Below, piece by piece: positions 15,464-23,727 of a stretch of DNA of 64,000 nt. The stretch comes from Novosphingobium mangrovisedimenti (GTDB lineage Bacteria; Pseudomonadota; Alphaproteobacteria; Sphingomonadales; Sphingomonadaceae). Under the pieces are notes generated by a model, which saw nothing but the letters and a program-made list of their open reading frames with translations, did no database searches and was not told where the DNA came from. The DNA is taken from positions 124,001-188,000 of the forward strand of contig NZ_JANZXA010000004.1 of NCBI RefSeq assembly GCF_025153475.1, read 5' to 3'. The position numbers were made by a program, and so were the translations under genes. Position 1 is the first letter of the stretch. Every line of letters starts with the position of its first letter.

Positions 15464-17143
15464 TCAGCGCGTCAGCTTCTTGTAGGCAAGGCGCGTCGGA
15501 CGGTCGGCCGCATCGCCCATGCGGCGGCGCTTGTCTTCTTCGTAGGCCTCGAAGTTGCCTTCGAACCATTCGACGTGGCTGTCGCCCTCGAAAGCGAGGA
15601 TGTGCGTGGCCAGACGGTCGAGGAAGAAGCGGTCGTGCGAGATCACCACGGCGCAGCCCGCGAAGTTCTCGATAGCCTCTTCCAGCGCGCCCAGCGTCTC
15701 GACGTCGAGGTCGTTGGTCGGTTCGTCGAGCAGCAGCACGTTGCCGCCCTGCTTGAGCATCTTGGCGAGGTGCACGCGGTTGCGTTCACCGCCCGAGAGC
15801 TTGCCGACGTTCTTCTGCTGGTCCTGACCCTTGAAGTTGAAGGCGCCGACATAGGCGCGTGTCGACATGTCGTGGCCGTTGACCTTCATGTAATCCAGCC
15901 CGTCCGAGATTTCCTCCCAGACGTTGTGCTTGTCGTCCAGATGGTCGCGGTTCTGGTCGACGTAGCCCAGGTGCACTGTCTGGCCGATCTCGATCGTACC
16001 GGTGTCGGGCTTTTCCTGTCCGGTGATCATCTTGAACAGCGTGGACTTACCCGCGCCGTTGGGGCCGATCACGCCGACGATGCCGCCCGGCGGCAGGATG
16101 AACGAGAGATCCTCGAACAGCAGCTTGTCGCCGAAGGCCTTGGAGATGCCCTTGGCTTCGATGACCTTGCCGCCCAGACGCTCGGGCACCTGGATGACGA
16201 TTTGCGCCTTGCCGGGGGTACGCTGGTCCTGTGCGTTCTGCAGTTCCTCGAACTTGCGGATACGGGCCTTCGACTTGGTCTGGCGTCCCTTGACGCCGGC
16301 TCGGATCCATTCGAGCTCGTCCTTGATCGCCTTCTGGCGGCCGCTTTCCTCGCGCTCTTCCTGCGAAAGGCGCTTGGCCTTCTTCTCCAGGTAGGTCGAG
16401 TAGTTGCCCTCGTAGGGGAAGTACTTTCCGCGGTCGAGTTCGAGGATCCAGCCCACCACGTTGTCGAGGAAGTAGCGGTCGTGGGTGATCATCAGCACGG
16501 CGCCGTGGTATTCGGCGAGGTGGTTTTCCAGCCAGTCGACGCTTTCGGCATCGAGGTGGTTGGTGGGTTCGTCCAGCAGCAGGATGTCGGGCTTCTGGAT
16601 CAGCAGGCGGGTAAGCGCGATGCGGCGCTTTTCACCGCCCGAAAGGCTTCCGACTTCCCAGTCGCCCGGCGGGCAGCGCAGCGCTTCCATCGCGACTTCG
16701 AGCTGATTGTCGAGCGTCCAGCCGTCGACCGCGTCGATTTCGCCCTGCAGCGTGCCCATTTCCTCCATGAGCGCATCGAAATCGACGTCCTCGGGCGGGT
16801 CGCCCATGATCATCGAGATCTCGTTGAAGCGGTCCAGCTTGTCGGCGATGTCGCGCGCGCCGTCCTTGACGTTTTCCAGAACGGTCTTGGTCGGGTCGAG
16901 CTGCGGTTCCTGTGGCAGATAGCCGACGGAGATGTTCTCGCCCGGCCAGGCTTCGCCGGTGAAATCGGTGTCGATGCCTGCCATGATCTTCATCAGGGTC
17001 GACTTGCCGGCGCCGTTGGGGCCGACGATGCCGATCTTGGCACCCTGGTAGAACTGCAGGGAGATATTCGAAAGTACCGGCTTCTGGGCGCCGGGGAAGG
17101 TCTTGGTCATGCCCTTCATGACGAAGGCGTATTGAGCGGCCAT
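15464..17143 (-). CDS. ettA: Energy-dependent translational throttle protein EttA (ABC-F ATPase)
   Basis: The 559-residue soluble protein carries two ABC ATPase domains. Walker A boxes are GPNGAGKST near residue 41 and again near residue 360. Signature motifs are LSGGEKRR and LSGGERNR, and both Walker B boxes are followed by the ABC-F form DEPTNHLD / DEPTNDLD. An interdomain linker rich in Lys, Arg and Glu (YLEKKAKRLSQEEREE) fits the tRNA-interacting arm. EttA binds the ribosomal E site and gates entry into elongation according to the ATP/ADP ratio. The start MAAQYAFVMKGMTKTFPGA at 17143 is standard for EttA. Confidence 0.95.
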   Translation of the reverse strand: MAAQYAFVMKGMTKTFPGAQKPVLSNISLQFYQGAKIGIVGPNGAGKSTLMKIMAGIDTDFTGEAWPGENISVGYLPQEPQLDPTKTVLENVKDGARDIADKLDRFNEISMIMGDPPEDVDFDALMEEMGTLQGEIDAVDGWTLDNQLEVAMEALRCPPGDWEVGSLSGGEKRRIALTRLLIQKPDILLLDEPTNHLDAESVDWLENHLAEYHGAVLMITHDRYFLDNVVGWILELDRGKYFPYEGNYSTYLEKKAKRLSQEEREESGRQKAIKDELEWIRAGVKGRQTKSKARIRKFEELQNAQDQRTPGKAQIVIQVPERLGGKVIEAKGISKAFGDKLLFEDLSFILPPGGIVGVIGPNGAGKSTLFKMITGQEKPDTGTIEIGQTVHLGYVDQNRDHLDDKHNVWEEISDGLDYMKVNGHDMSTRAYVGAFNFKGQDQQKNVGKLSGGERNRVHLAKMLKQGGNVLLLDEPTNDLDVETLGALEEAIENFAGCAVVISHDRFFLDRLATHILAFEGDSHVEWFEGNFEAYEEDKRRRMGDAADRPTRLAYKKLTR

Positions 17144-17586
17144 CGGGTTCCTCTGGGATCGAGCAATTGCTGGAGATTTGCGCGCCGCTCTACAGGGCAG
17201 GGCGGGGATTGCCAAGGGCGCTGGCCCCGTGGCGTTCGGGTTTACGCGAAACGCGCGGAATGTGTTTTCCCGTCGAGGCGCAGCGCTGCCCCGGCATGGG
17301 CGAAAATCTGCGCTCTGGGGGCATGAGAGGCCTCGCCGGGATGTGACCTTTCCCCTGCGGCGAATGTTGCGCTGTCTGTCGGTGAGGCGACGCGTCATGC
17401 GGGCATTATCTTCGAAAACGGGGGCTGTAGGACAGCGAAATCGGTGTGCGGTGTCCCCATCGGAAGCGTGGACCCTCAGGGTGGCCGGAAAAGATCGCAA
17501 ATCATGCGGGCAGAGCGGAACCCATCGCGTGACGAGGCGTTCCCGCTGTATCGGGACCTGCCACTTCATCTCGAAGGAGAAACGGC
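17144..17586. other. Intergenic region between ettA and cytochrome c gene
   Basis: These 443 bases separate two divergent genes. Short open frames here have no start signals or recognisable products. The ettA promoter should lie near 17150-17200 on the minus strand, but I see no clear boxes. The right end holds the EcfG-type promoter listed separately. Nothing else is visible. Confidence 0.6.
17517..17541 (+). promoter_or_regulatory. EcfG-type general stress promoter for the cytochrome c gene
   Basis: GGAAC at 17517-17521 and CGTT at 17538-17541 are separated by exactly 16 bases, matching the alphaproteobacterial EcfG consensus (GGAAC, 16-17 bases, CGTT). The start codon is 46 bases downstream. 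This predicts control by the PhyR-NepR-EcfG general stress response. Confidence 0.6.
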
Positions 17587-18153
17587 ATGCGGACGCTTGC
17601 AGCGGGTGCAATTCTGGCGGCGGCGCTGGCTACCGGAGCAGTGGTTTACGCGCAATCGGTTCATCCGCCTGTTTCGACATCGGGCGCGGTTCACGCGGGC
17701 ACGGTTCAGGACGGTCGGTTTGCCGATCAGATGGGGCCCATGGGGCCCATGGGACGAGGCGGTCGCGGAAGGGGGATGTTCCCACGACACCATTTTGCGA
17801 TGATGCAGGGCATTCCCGCGCCCTACGATGCGATGACCAACCCCCTGAAGCCGACGCCGGCGACGCTCGAGCGTGGAGCTGCGGTCTATGCCCAGAACTG
17901 CGAAATGTGTCACGGCAAGCAAGGGCTGGGCGACGGGCCGGCGGCCGCCGGCCTTACGCCGGCTCCGGCCGATCTGGCCTGGCTGTCGAACATGCCGATC
18001 GGGCAGTGGGACGGCTTCATCTACTGGACCGTGGCCGAGGGCGGCGCACCGTTCGGGTCGGCGATGCCGGCCTACAAGAACAGTCTCTCGAAGGACCAGA
18101 TCTGGGCGGTGACCACCTACGTCGAGGCGCATTTGCCGTCAGAGCCCAAATAG
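17587..18153 (+). CDS. Exported c-type cytochrome
   Basis: The 188-residue protein has a signal peptide (MRTLAAGAILAAALATGAVV, then YAQ) and a single heme c site CEMCHG near residue 107, with a likely distal Met ligand in AMPAYK. The region GAAVYAQNCEMCHGKQGLGDGP and the C-terminal QIWAVTTYVEAHL are typical of class I cytochrome c. A low-complexity patch MGPMGPMGRGGRGRGMF sits between signal and domain. GAAGGAG precedes the ATG. It is a periplasmic electron carrier or a subunit of a dehydrogenase; no partner is adjacent. A stress promoter lies upstream. Confidence 0.88.
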   Translation: MRTLAAGAILAAALATGAVVYAQSVHPPVSTSGAVHAGTVQDGRFADQMGPMGPMGRGGRGRGMFPRHHFAMMQGIPAPYDAMTNPLKPTPATLERGAAVYAQNCEMCHGKQGLGDGPAAAGLTPAPADLAWLSNMPIGQWDGFIYWTVAEGGAPFGSAMPAYKNSLSKDQIWAVTTYVEAHLPSEPK

Positions 18154-18276
18154 GTCCGTAACGCATTGAACAGCCGGACGAAGCTGCGCGGTCGCCATCA
18201 TTTTCGACCGCGCGGCGATGTGCTTGTGGAGGCCGCGACACTGGCCGATTGGCAACTTCGGCGAAGCACGTTACCC

Positions 18277-19665
18277 ATGTCGCCCATGCTTCGCACCTCC
18301 CCCCTTGCGGCGCTCCTTGCAGCGGCCGCCATCGCCCCGTTTTCTTCCACCACCGCCGGCGCAACGCCGACCGAAGGTTCAGGCGTCGCCTGGGACATCG
18401 TCGAAGGCCTGACGACCGAGATCGGGCCGCGTATGGCGGGAACCGAGGCGGAAGCCCGCGCGCGGGTCTGGGCCGAGGCCCGGCTCAAGGCTCTGGGCTT
18501 CAGCAATGTGAAGATCGAACCCTTCCGCACCCTGGCGTGGCAGCGTGGTCCCGAGAATGCCCAGCTGACCGCGCCGTACCAGCAGCCGTTGGCGATTACC
18601 GCGCTCGGCTTTTCGGTGCCCACGCCTGCCGGGGGGCTGAAGGCCGATATGGTCTATTTCCCGACACTGGCCGCTCTCGAGGCCGCGCCGGACGGGTCGC
18701 TGAAGGGCAAGGTGGCCTTCGTCGATCACGCCATGCGCCGCACGCAGGACGGTTCGGGCTACGGCCCTTATGGCAACGTGCGGCGCATGGGGCCGAGCAT
18801 CGCCTCTGCCAAGGGCGCTGCCGCTATCGTCATCCGCTCGGCGGGAACCGACAGCCACCGCATGCCACACACCGGATCGACCGTCTGGCCCAAGGACGTG
18901 AAGCCGATCCCGGCGGGGGCGGTTTCCAATCCCGATGCCGACCTGATTGCCCGTATCGCCGGGCGGGGCAAGACCATGAGCATCGACCTCACGCTGATGG
19001 GCAAGCCTTTCCCCGATGCACCTTCTGGCAATGTCGTGGCCGAGCTGCCCGGGCGCGATCCCTCGCTGCCGATGATCCTGCTCGCCTGCCATCTCGATTC
19101 CTGGGACCTGGGGACCGGCGCGATCGACGATGCTTCGGGCTGCGGCATCGTAACCGCCGCCGCGCTGGCTGCGCAGAAGGACGGCAAGACCCTGCGCACG
19201 ATCCGCGTGCTGTGGTCGGGCAATGAAGAGATGGGCATGAGGAACGGCGGTGGCGACCACTATGCCTTCCTGCATGGGGGCGAGAAGCACGCCATCGCCA
19301 TGGAGAGCGATTTCGGCGCGGATCGCGTCTGGCAGCTCAAGATGTCGCTGAACGAGGACAACGCGGCGCTGGGCGAGAAGATCAAGGCCGCGCTCTGGCC
19401 GATGGGCGTCGTGTCCTATTCCGGGCGGGCGCATGGCGGCGCCGACGTGGGCAAGATCATCAGGGAGCAGAACCTTGCCGTGATCGATCTGGGTCAGGAC
19501 GGCATGCACTATTTCGACCTGCATCACACGCCCGACGACACGATGGACAAGGTCGATCCGGTGGCGCTGCAGCAGAACGTCGATGCCTGGACTGCCGTGC
19601 TCAAGGTGATCGCGAACGAACCGGGCGACATCGGCAAGGTGGCCGCCGAAGAGGGCGGGGAATAA
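18277..19665 (+). CDS. Secreted M28 family zinc peptidase, carboxypeptidase Q-like
   Basis: The 462-residue product has a signal peptide (SPLAALLAAAAIAPFSSTTA) and an M28 catalytic domain. The di-zinc ligands appear in order: CHLDSWD (His, Asp), AIDDASG (Asp), NEEMG (catalytic and metal Glu), ESDFGAD (Asp) and LHHTPDD (His). A PA-type insert (residues about 100-230) precedes it, as in plasma glutamate carboxypeptidase. The likely function is periplasmic or outer-surface hydrolysis of peptides. ATG at 18277 is chosen because it directly precedes the signal peptide; ATG at 18286 is equally possible. Confidence 0.9.
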   Translation: MSPMLRTSPLAALLAAAAIAPFSSTTAGATPTEGSGVAWDIVEGLTTEIGPRMAGTEAEARARVWAEARLKALGFSNVKIEPFRTLAWQRGPENAQLTAPYQQPLAITALGFSVPTPAGGLKADMVYFPTLAALEAAPDGSLKGKVAFVDHAMRRTQDGSGYGPYGNVRRMGPSIASAKGAAAIVIRSAGTDSHRMPHTGSTVWPKDVKPIPAGAVSNPDADLIARIAGRGKTMSIDLTLMGKPFPDAPSGNVVAELPGRDPSLPMILLACHLDSWDLGTGAIDDASGCGIVTAAALAAQKDGKTLRTIRVLWSGNEEMGMRNGGGDHYAFLHGGEKHAIAMESDFGADRVWQLKMSLNEDNAALGEKIKAALWPMGVVSYSGRAHGGADVGKIIREQNLAVIDLGQDGMHYFDLHHTPDDTMDKVDPVALQQNVDAWTAVLKVIANEPGDIGKVAAEEGGE

Positions 19666-19738
19666 GTGCGGCCTGCCGCCGGACGCGCGGGGACTGAGGG
19701 AAAGACGAAAAGACGGTTCCCCAGCTTCGCGCGGCGGC

Positions 19739-20614
19739 TCAGCCCGCCGCGGCGATCCGCTCGGCGACCGAGACCAGCCGCTTCGCCTGCTCCAGGTGCA
19801 GCAGTTCGGTCATCTTGCCGTCCACGCGGATCGCGCCCTTGCCCTGGTTCTCCGGCTGCTTGAAAGCCTCGATCACGGCGCGGGCCCATGCCAGGTCCGC
19901 TTCGCCGGGGCTGAACACCGTGTTGCACGGATCGACCTGTGCGGGGTGGATCAGGCTCTTGCCGTCGAAGCCGAACATCAGGCCCTGCCGGGCCTCGGCC
20001 TCGAACACGTCGAGGTCGCGGAATTCGTTGCACACGCCGTCGAGAATGGCGAGGCCGTGCGCGCGTGCGGCGGCGACGGCCATCGAGAGGAACGGCAGGA
20101 AAGGGGTACGGCACGGCGTAAGCTGCGCGCGCATTTCCTTGGCGAGATCGTTGGTTCCCATGATCCACAGCGATAGCCGCGAGGACGGGGCCATTGCCGC
20201 AATGTCCTTGAGGTTGAACATTGCCTCGCAGGTTTCGATCATCGCCCACAGCTGCATGGACGAGGGCGCCTTTTCGAGCGCTTCCTCGTATCGGCCGATG
20301 TCCTGCGTGCAGCCGACCTTGGGAACCAGCACCGCATCTGCCTTCGAGGCGGCAATGGCGGCGATGTCTTCCGCGCCCCATTCGGTGTCGATGCCGTTGG
20401 CGCGGATCGCCACTTCGCGATGGCCGAAGCCGCCTTCCTCGACCGCGGCGACGGCGGCCGCGCGGGCCTCGGCCTTCAGTTCGGGGGCGACCGCGTCCTC
20501 CAGATCGAGCACGACGATGTCGCAGGGCAACGTGCGCGCCTTGGCGATCGCCTTGGCGTTCGAGGCGGGCAGGTAGAGCGCGCTGCGGCGCGGGCGGTCG
20601 GAAGCTGCAGTCAT
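19739..20614 (-). CDS. CitE/HpcH-type CoA-ester lyase
   Basis: The 291-residue protein is a TIM-barrel member of the HpcH/HpaI aldolase/citrate lyase beta group. Visible motifs are RRSALYLPASN (substrate-binding Arg), DLEDAVAPELK (metal-ligand region), PKVG, MIETCEAMFN (Glu metal ligand) and DGKSLIHPAQV. Such enzymes cleave or form beta-hydroxyacyl-CoA bonds, for example malyl- or citramalyl-CoA. It is the last gene of the minus-strand run TetR, MFS, SDR, lyase that is divergent from the LuxE/LuxC-like genes, so it may act on a CoA product of the same pathway. That link is inference. Confidence 0.88.
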   Translation of the reverse strand: MTAASDRPRRSALYLPASNAKAIAKARTLPCDIVVLDLEDAVAPELKAEARAAAVAAVEEGGFGHREVAIRANGIDTEWGAEDIAAIAASKADAVLVPKVGCTQDIGRYEEALEKAPSSMQLWAMIETCEAMFNLKDIAAMAPSSRLSLWIMGTNDLAKEMRAQLTPCRTPFLPFLSMAVAAARAHGLAILDGVCNEFRDLDVFEAEARQGLMFGFDGKSLIHPAQVDPCNTVFSPGEADLAWARAVIEAFKQPENQGKGAIRVDGKMTELLHLEQAKRLVSVAERIAAAG

Positions 20615-20700
20615 GACGGGGCATCCTTTCGGCTGGGCCGCCCTCTTGCGTTTGGCGTCGCCGCGGCGTCAAGAGGCGGCGCGTGGGGACAGGGCCGGAA

Positions 20701-21585
20701 TTACCCGATGGTGTCGAGAATCCGTTCGCTCTCGCGCCACAGGCGCGCCGCGGCTTCGTCGTCGCGGGCCTGCGGGGCGGGCTCTTCCTCGGCGAGGTCG
20801 TGGAAATAGCGCCCGCCGTCGCGGCCCAGTTCGGGCGCAATGGCCATCCACACGATGGTCCGCGCGGGTGATTCGGGCGCGACGCATTCGTTGGCGGCCA
20901 TGTAGGCCTTCATCGTATCGTCGCCATGGCTGGCGAAGTTCGAGCCCACGCGTCCCGGATGCATCGCCTGCGCAATGATGCCCTTGTCCGCCAGTCGCCG
21001 GTCGAGTTCGCGGGTGAACAGCAGGTTGGCGAGCTTGGCCTGGCAATAGGCCACGGCGGGGCCGAAGTTCTCGTCTCCGAACATCATCAGATCGTCCCAG
21101 CGCATGCCGGGGCAGCCCATGTGGCCGCTCGAGGAGACGGCGATGACGCGCACGGTTCCTTCAGGGCTTTCCGCGGCGGTCTTTTCGAGCAGCGGCAGCA
21201 ATTCGCGCGTCAGCAGGAACGGGGCGAGGTGGTTCGCCGCAAAGGTCGCTTCCAGCCCCTCGGACGTGCGGTAGCGCGCATCGCGCACGCCGCCCGCGTT
21301 GTTGACCAGCACATCGAGGCGGTCGGTCAGCGAGGCGATTTCGCCGGCAACACGGCGTACGTCCGCCATCTCGGTGAAGTCTCCGCGCAGGAAATCTACC
21401 CGTGCGGCGGGGGCCGCAACGGCGCGAATGGCCTCTTCGGCATCGGCGCAACGCTGCGGATCGCGGCCGACGCCGATCACGTGCCAGCCCATGCGGGCGA
21501 AGGCTTCGGCGCTGGCCTTGCCGATGCCCGAACTGGCGCCGGTGATTACCACGGCTTGCGTCGAAGCGGTTTGCGGTTGGGTCAT
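20701..21585 (-). CDS. Short-chain dehydrogenase/reductase, retinol dehydrogenase-like
   Basis: The 294-residue SDR has the cofactor motif TGASSGIG at residues 15-22, NNAGG near 95, catalytic Ser in AVSSSGHMG and the YxxxK pair in YCQAK. The longer C-terminus and SSxHMG context resemble the retinol dehydrogenase/WWOX-like subgroup acting on hydrophobic alcohols or aldehydes. It lies 21 bases after the MFS gene. In context it could interconvert alcohol and aldehyde forms of the compound handled by the LuxC-like reductase. Confidence 0.88.
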   Translation of the reverse strand: MTQPQTASTQAVVITGASSGIGKASAEAFARMGWHVIGVGRDPQRCADAEEAIRAVAAPAARVDFLRGDFTEMADVRRVAGEIASLTDRLDVLVNNAGGVRDARYRTSEGLEATFAANHLAPFLLTRELLPLLEKTAAESPEGTVRVIAVSSSGHMGCPGMRWDDLMMFGDENFGPAVAYCQAKLANLLFTRELDRRLADKGIIAQAMHPGRVGSNFASHGDDTMKAYMAANECVAPESPARTIVWMAIAPELGRDGGRYFHDLAEEEPAPQARDDEAAARLWRESERILDTIG

Positions 21586-21606
21586 GGCTCTATCCTTGCG
21601 ATGGTG

Positions 21607-22869
21607 TCAGATGGCCGGCGCGATGCGTTGCGCGTCCGGTTCGAGGCGCGGCGGCTGGTCGCCGCGTCCCGTCATGAAGAAGCAGAGCGCCCCGACGATG
21701 GTCAGGGCGGCGGCGATGATCAGGAACATGTCGAAGCGCGCCGTTGCGCCCAGCGTCATGCTCAGCACGATCGAGCCGAAGGCGGTGGCAAGGCCCATCG
21801 AGGCGATCAGGAAGCTGTAGATCAGGCTGAAATGCGTCAGGTCGAACGTGCGCGAGGTCAGGTAGGCGCCGATGTCGCCTTCCGCGCCCTGCGCCAGGCC
21901 GACAAGCAGCACGGCGGCGGCCAGCAGCCAGCCCTGTTCGGCCGGCGAAGCCAGGATCATGAAACCGATGGCGGGCAGGCCGAGTGCGGCGAGGGCCACG
22001 ATCTGCGGCGATATGCGGTCGAGCGCGATGCCGCTGAGGAACCGGCCGACGACCACGCCCACCGCGTAGAGCGAAACGATCCAGGTCGCCAGCTGGCTTG
22101 CCGCGCCGCTTTCGATCAGCACCAGCTTGAGCTGCGAGGACACGATTACCTGGGGCACGTTGCAGAAGAACATGCCCGCCACGATCAGCAGAAACGAGGG
22201 GTGGCGCAGGATCGCGACGAATTCTGCGCGTCCGATCGCGCGTGCCTTGTGCTCCGCCGGTTCGTCGGTCGCACTGCCTGTCCGCGGTCGCCTTCCGACG
22301 AGCGTCACCGCGACGATACCGCCGATGGCGGAGAGCAGCGCCAGCAGGCGATAGGCCGCGCGCCATCCCTCGGCCTCGATCACTTCGCCCACCAGCGGGA
22401 CGACGGCGGCGCCCACCAGCGGCGCGCCGCTCATCAGCACGGACAGTGCCATCCCGCGTGCGAGATCGAAACGCTGGACGATGACGCGGCTGAACACCAG
22501 CGTCGTCGTCAGCACGCCGAACAGGTGCTGGACGACGGTGATCGCGAAGAACTCGTAGATGTCGCCGCGCATCAGGCTGAAGGCGAAGAAGGTGAGCGGC
22601 ACCACCGCGAAACCTGTGCCCGCCGCAATGCGCGCGCCGTAGCGGTCGGTGAACCGGCCCCAGAACGGGACGACGACCATGCTGGCAAGGCCGAGCGTTC
22701 CGACCAGCGCGAATTGCGCCTTGTCCCATCCGAACTCGGCGATCAGCGCCGGCGCGAAGAGGTTCGTCATGTAATGGTTGAGCGCCGAGCCCAGGGCGAG
22801 ACCGAGCATGGCGCCGAGCAGCATGGGCCAATTGACCCTGAATTCGCGGAAATAAGCCACGTTGTGCAT
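21607..22869 (-). CDS. MFS transporter
   Basis: The 420-residue protein has about 12 hydrophobic segments and the MFS inter-helix motif GRFTDRYGARIAAG between segments 2 and 3. Its layout resembles monocarboxylate/oxalate-formate type MFS carriers, which fits a pathway that activates a carboxylic acid, though the substrate is not shown by sequence. The ATG at 22869 is preceded by GGAGAG; an upstream start at 22914 has no such site. It follows the tetR gene by 51 bases and is followed by the SDR gene after 21. Confidence 0.85.
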   Translation of the reverse strand: MHNVAYFREFRVNWPMLLGAMLGLALGSALNHYMTNLFAPALIAEFGWDKAQFALVGTLGLASMVVVPFWGRFTDRYGARIAAGTGFAVVPLTFFAFSLMRGDIYEFFAITVVQHLFGVLTTTLVFSRVIVQRFDLARGMALSVLMSGAPLVGAAVVPLVGEVIEAEGWRAAYRLLALLSAIGGIVAVTLVGRRPRTGSATDEPAEHKARAIGRAEFVAILRHPSFLLIVAGMFFCNVPQVIVSSQLKLVLIESGAASQLATWIVSLYAVGVVVGRFLSGIALDRISPQIVALAALGLPAIGFMILASPAEQGWLLAAAVLLVGLAQGAEGDIGAYLTSRTFDLTHFSLIYSFLIASMGLATAFGSIVLSMTLGATARFDMFLIIAAALTIVGALCFFMTGRGDQPPRLEPDAQRIAPAI

Positions 22870-22920
22870 CTCTCTCCTGTTGCGCCCGCTGTTGCGGGTC
22901 GCGGGTATTGGCATTCGGCT

Positions 22921-23595
22921 TCAGCGCGGTTCGGCACCTTTCAGAAACAGGCGTATCGCGAAACGCACCCGCCGGTCGATGTCGGTGCGGCCAAGTTCAT
23001 TGCCTGACAGGATGAACCGAACGGGACCGCTGACAACCATGCTCATGAAGACACTGGCCGCCAGCAGCGGATCGTCGATGGCAAGGCGGCCGGCCGCCGT
23101 CTCGCTTTCGAGGATCTCGGCCAGGAAGCGCACCGTGGGCAGGGCGGCGATGTCGTAATAGGTCTGGAAGATGTCCGGGAAGCGGTAGGATTCGGTGTTG
23201 ATCAGCCGCTGGAGTTTGGCGCCGTCCGGCGTCGAGACGAGATCGATGCGCAGCATGGCGATGTTGACGAGCGTCTCGTCAAGGCTTTCGGCGCGCGTGC
23301 CCTCGATGACCTCCTGCGATACCGCACGCCGTTCGGTCCCGCGTCGGACCGAAGCGCGGAACAGCGCGGTCTTGTCCTCGTAGCGGGCATAGACGGTGCG
23401 CTTGGTCATGTTCACGTCGGCAGCGATCGCCTCGATCGTGGTCGCTTCGAAACCCTTATCGAGAAAATGGTCGAGCGCCCGCGCGAGCAGCATTTCGTGC
23501 CGCGCGCGGGCCTGTTCGCGCGTGGGGCGTCCGGCGCGCACGGGGGAGGCGGGCGCTGTTTGCGCGGTCGAATTTCCGGCGGTGTGATCGAGCAT
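22921..23595 (-). CDS. TetR/AcrR family transcriptional regulator
   Basis: The N-terminal helix-turn-helix (about residues 30-75) is clear: RALDHFLDKGFEATTIEAIAADVNMTKRTVYARYEDKTALF. The C-terminal ligand-binding half has the form of regulators with a TetR_C AefR-like domain. The start at 23595 (224 aa) leaves room for divergent promoters; an ATG at 23655 would extend into the AT-rich promoter region. It is the first gene of the minus-strand run and faces the LuxE-like gene, so it is the obvious candidate repressor for both directions. Confidence 0.85.
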   Translation of the reverse strand: MLDHTAGNSTAQTAPASPVRAGRPTREQARARHEMLLARALDHFLDKGFEATTIEAIAADVNMTKRTVYARYEDKTALFRASVRRGTERRAVSQEVIEGTRAESLDETLVNIAMLRIDLVSTPDGAKLQRLINTESYRFPDIFQTYYDIAALPTVRFLAEILESETAAGRLAIDDPLLAASVFMSMVVSGPVRFILSGNELGRTDIDRRVRFAIRLFLKGAEPR

Positions 23596-23618
23596 GGCCC
23601 GATTGGAACCGATTTCGC

Positions 23619-23646
23619 TTGCGCTGCCAAGTGAATCAGCAATAAT
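23619..23646 (+). promoter_or_regulatory. Possible promoter of the LuxE/LuxC-like operon
   Basis: TTGCGC (23619-23624), 16 bases, then AATAAT (23641-23646), in the only AT-rich stretch between the divergent tetR and LuxE-like genes. The match is moderate. A TetR operator is expected here, but I could not define a convincing palindrome. Confidence 0.3.
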
Positions 23647-23727
23647 GAAACGCATAAGATGCCATTAATCGAGTCGCCGTGGTCTGTCCAGAGCCAGTGC
23701 GTCTCGGAAGAAAAAGGAGAGAAGCCG

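Noticed and set aside
15575..17326. Plus-strand open frame of 583 codons
   Set aside because: Antisense to ettA, which has full ABC-F motifs on the other strand.
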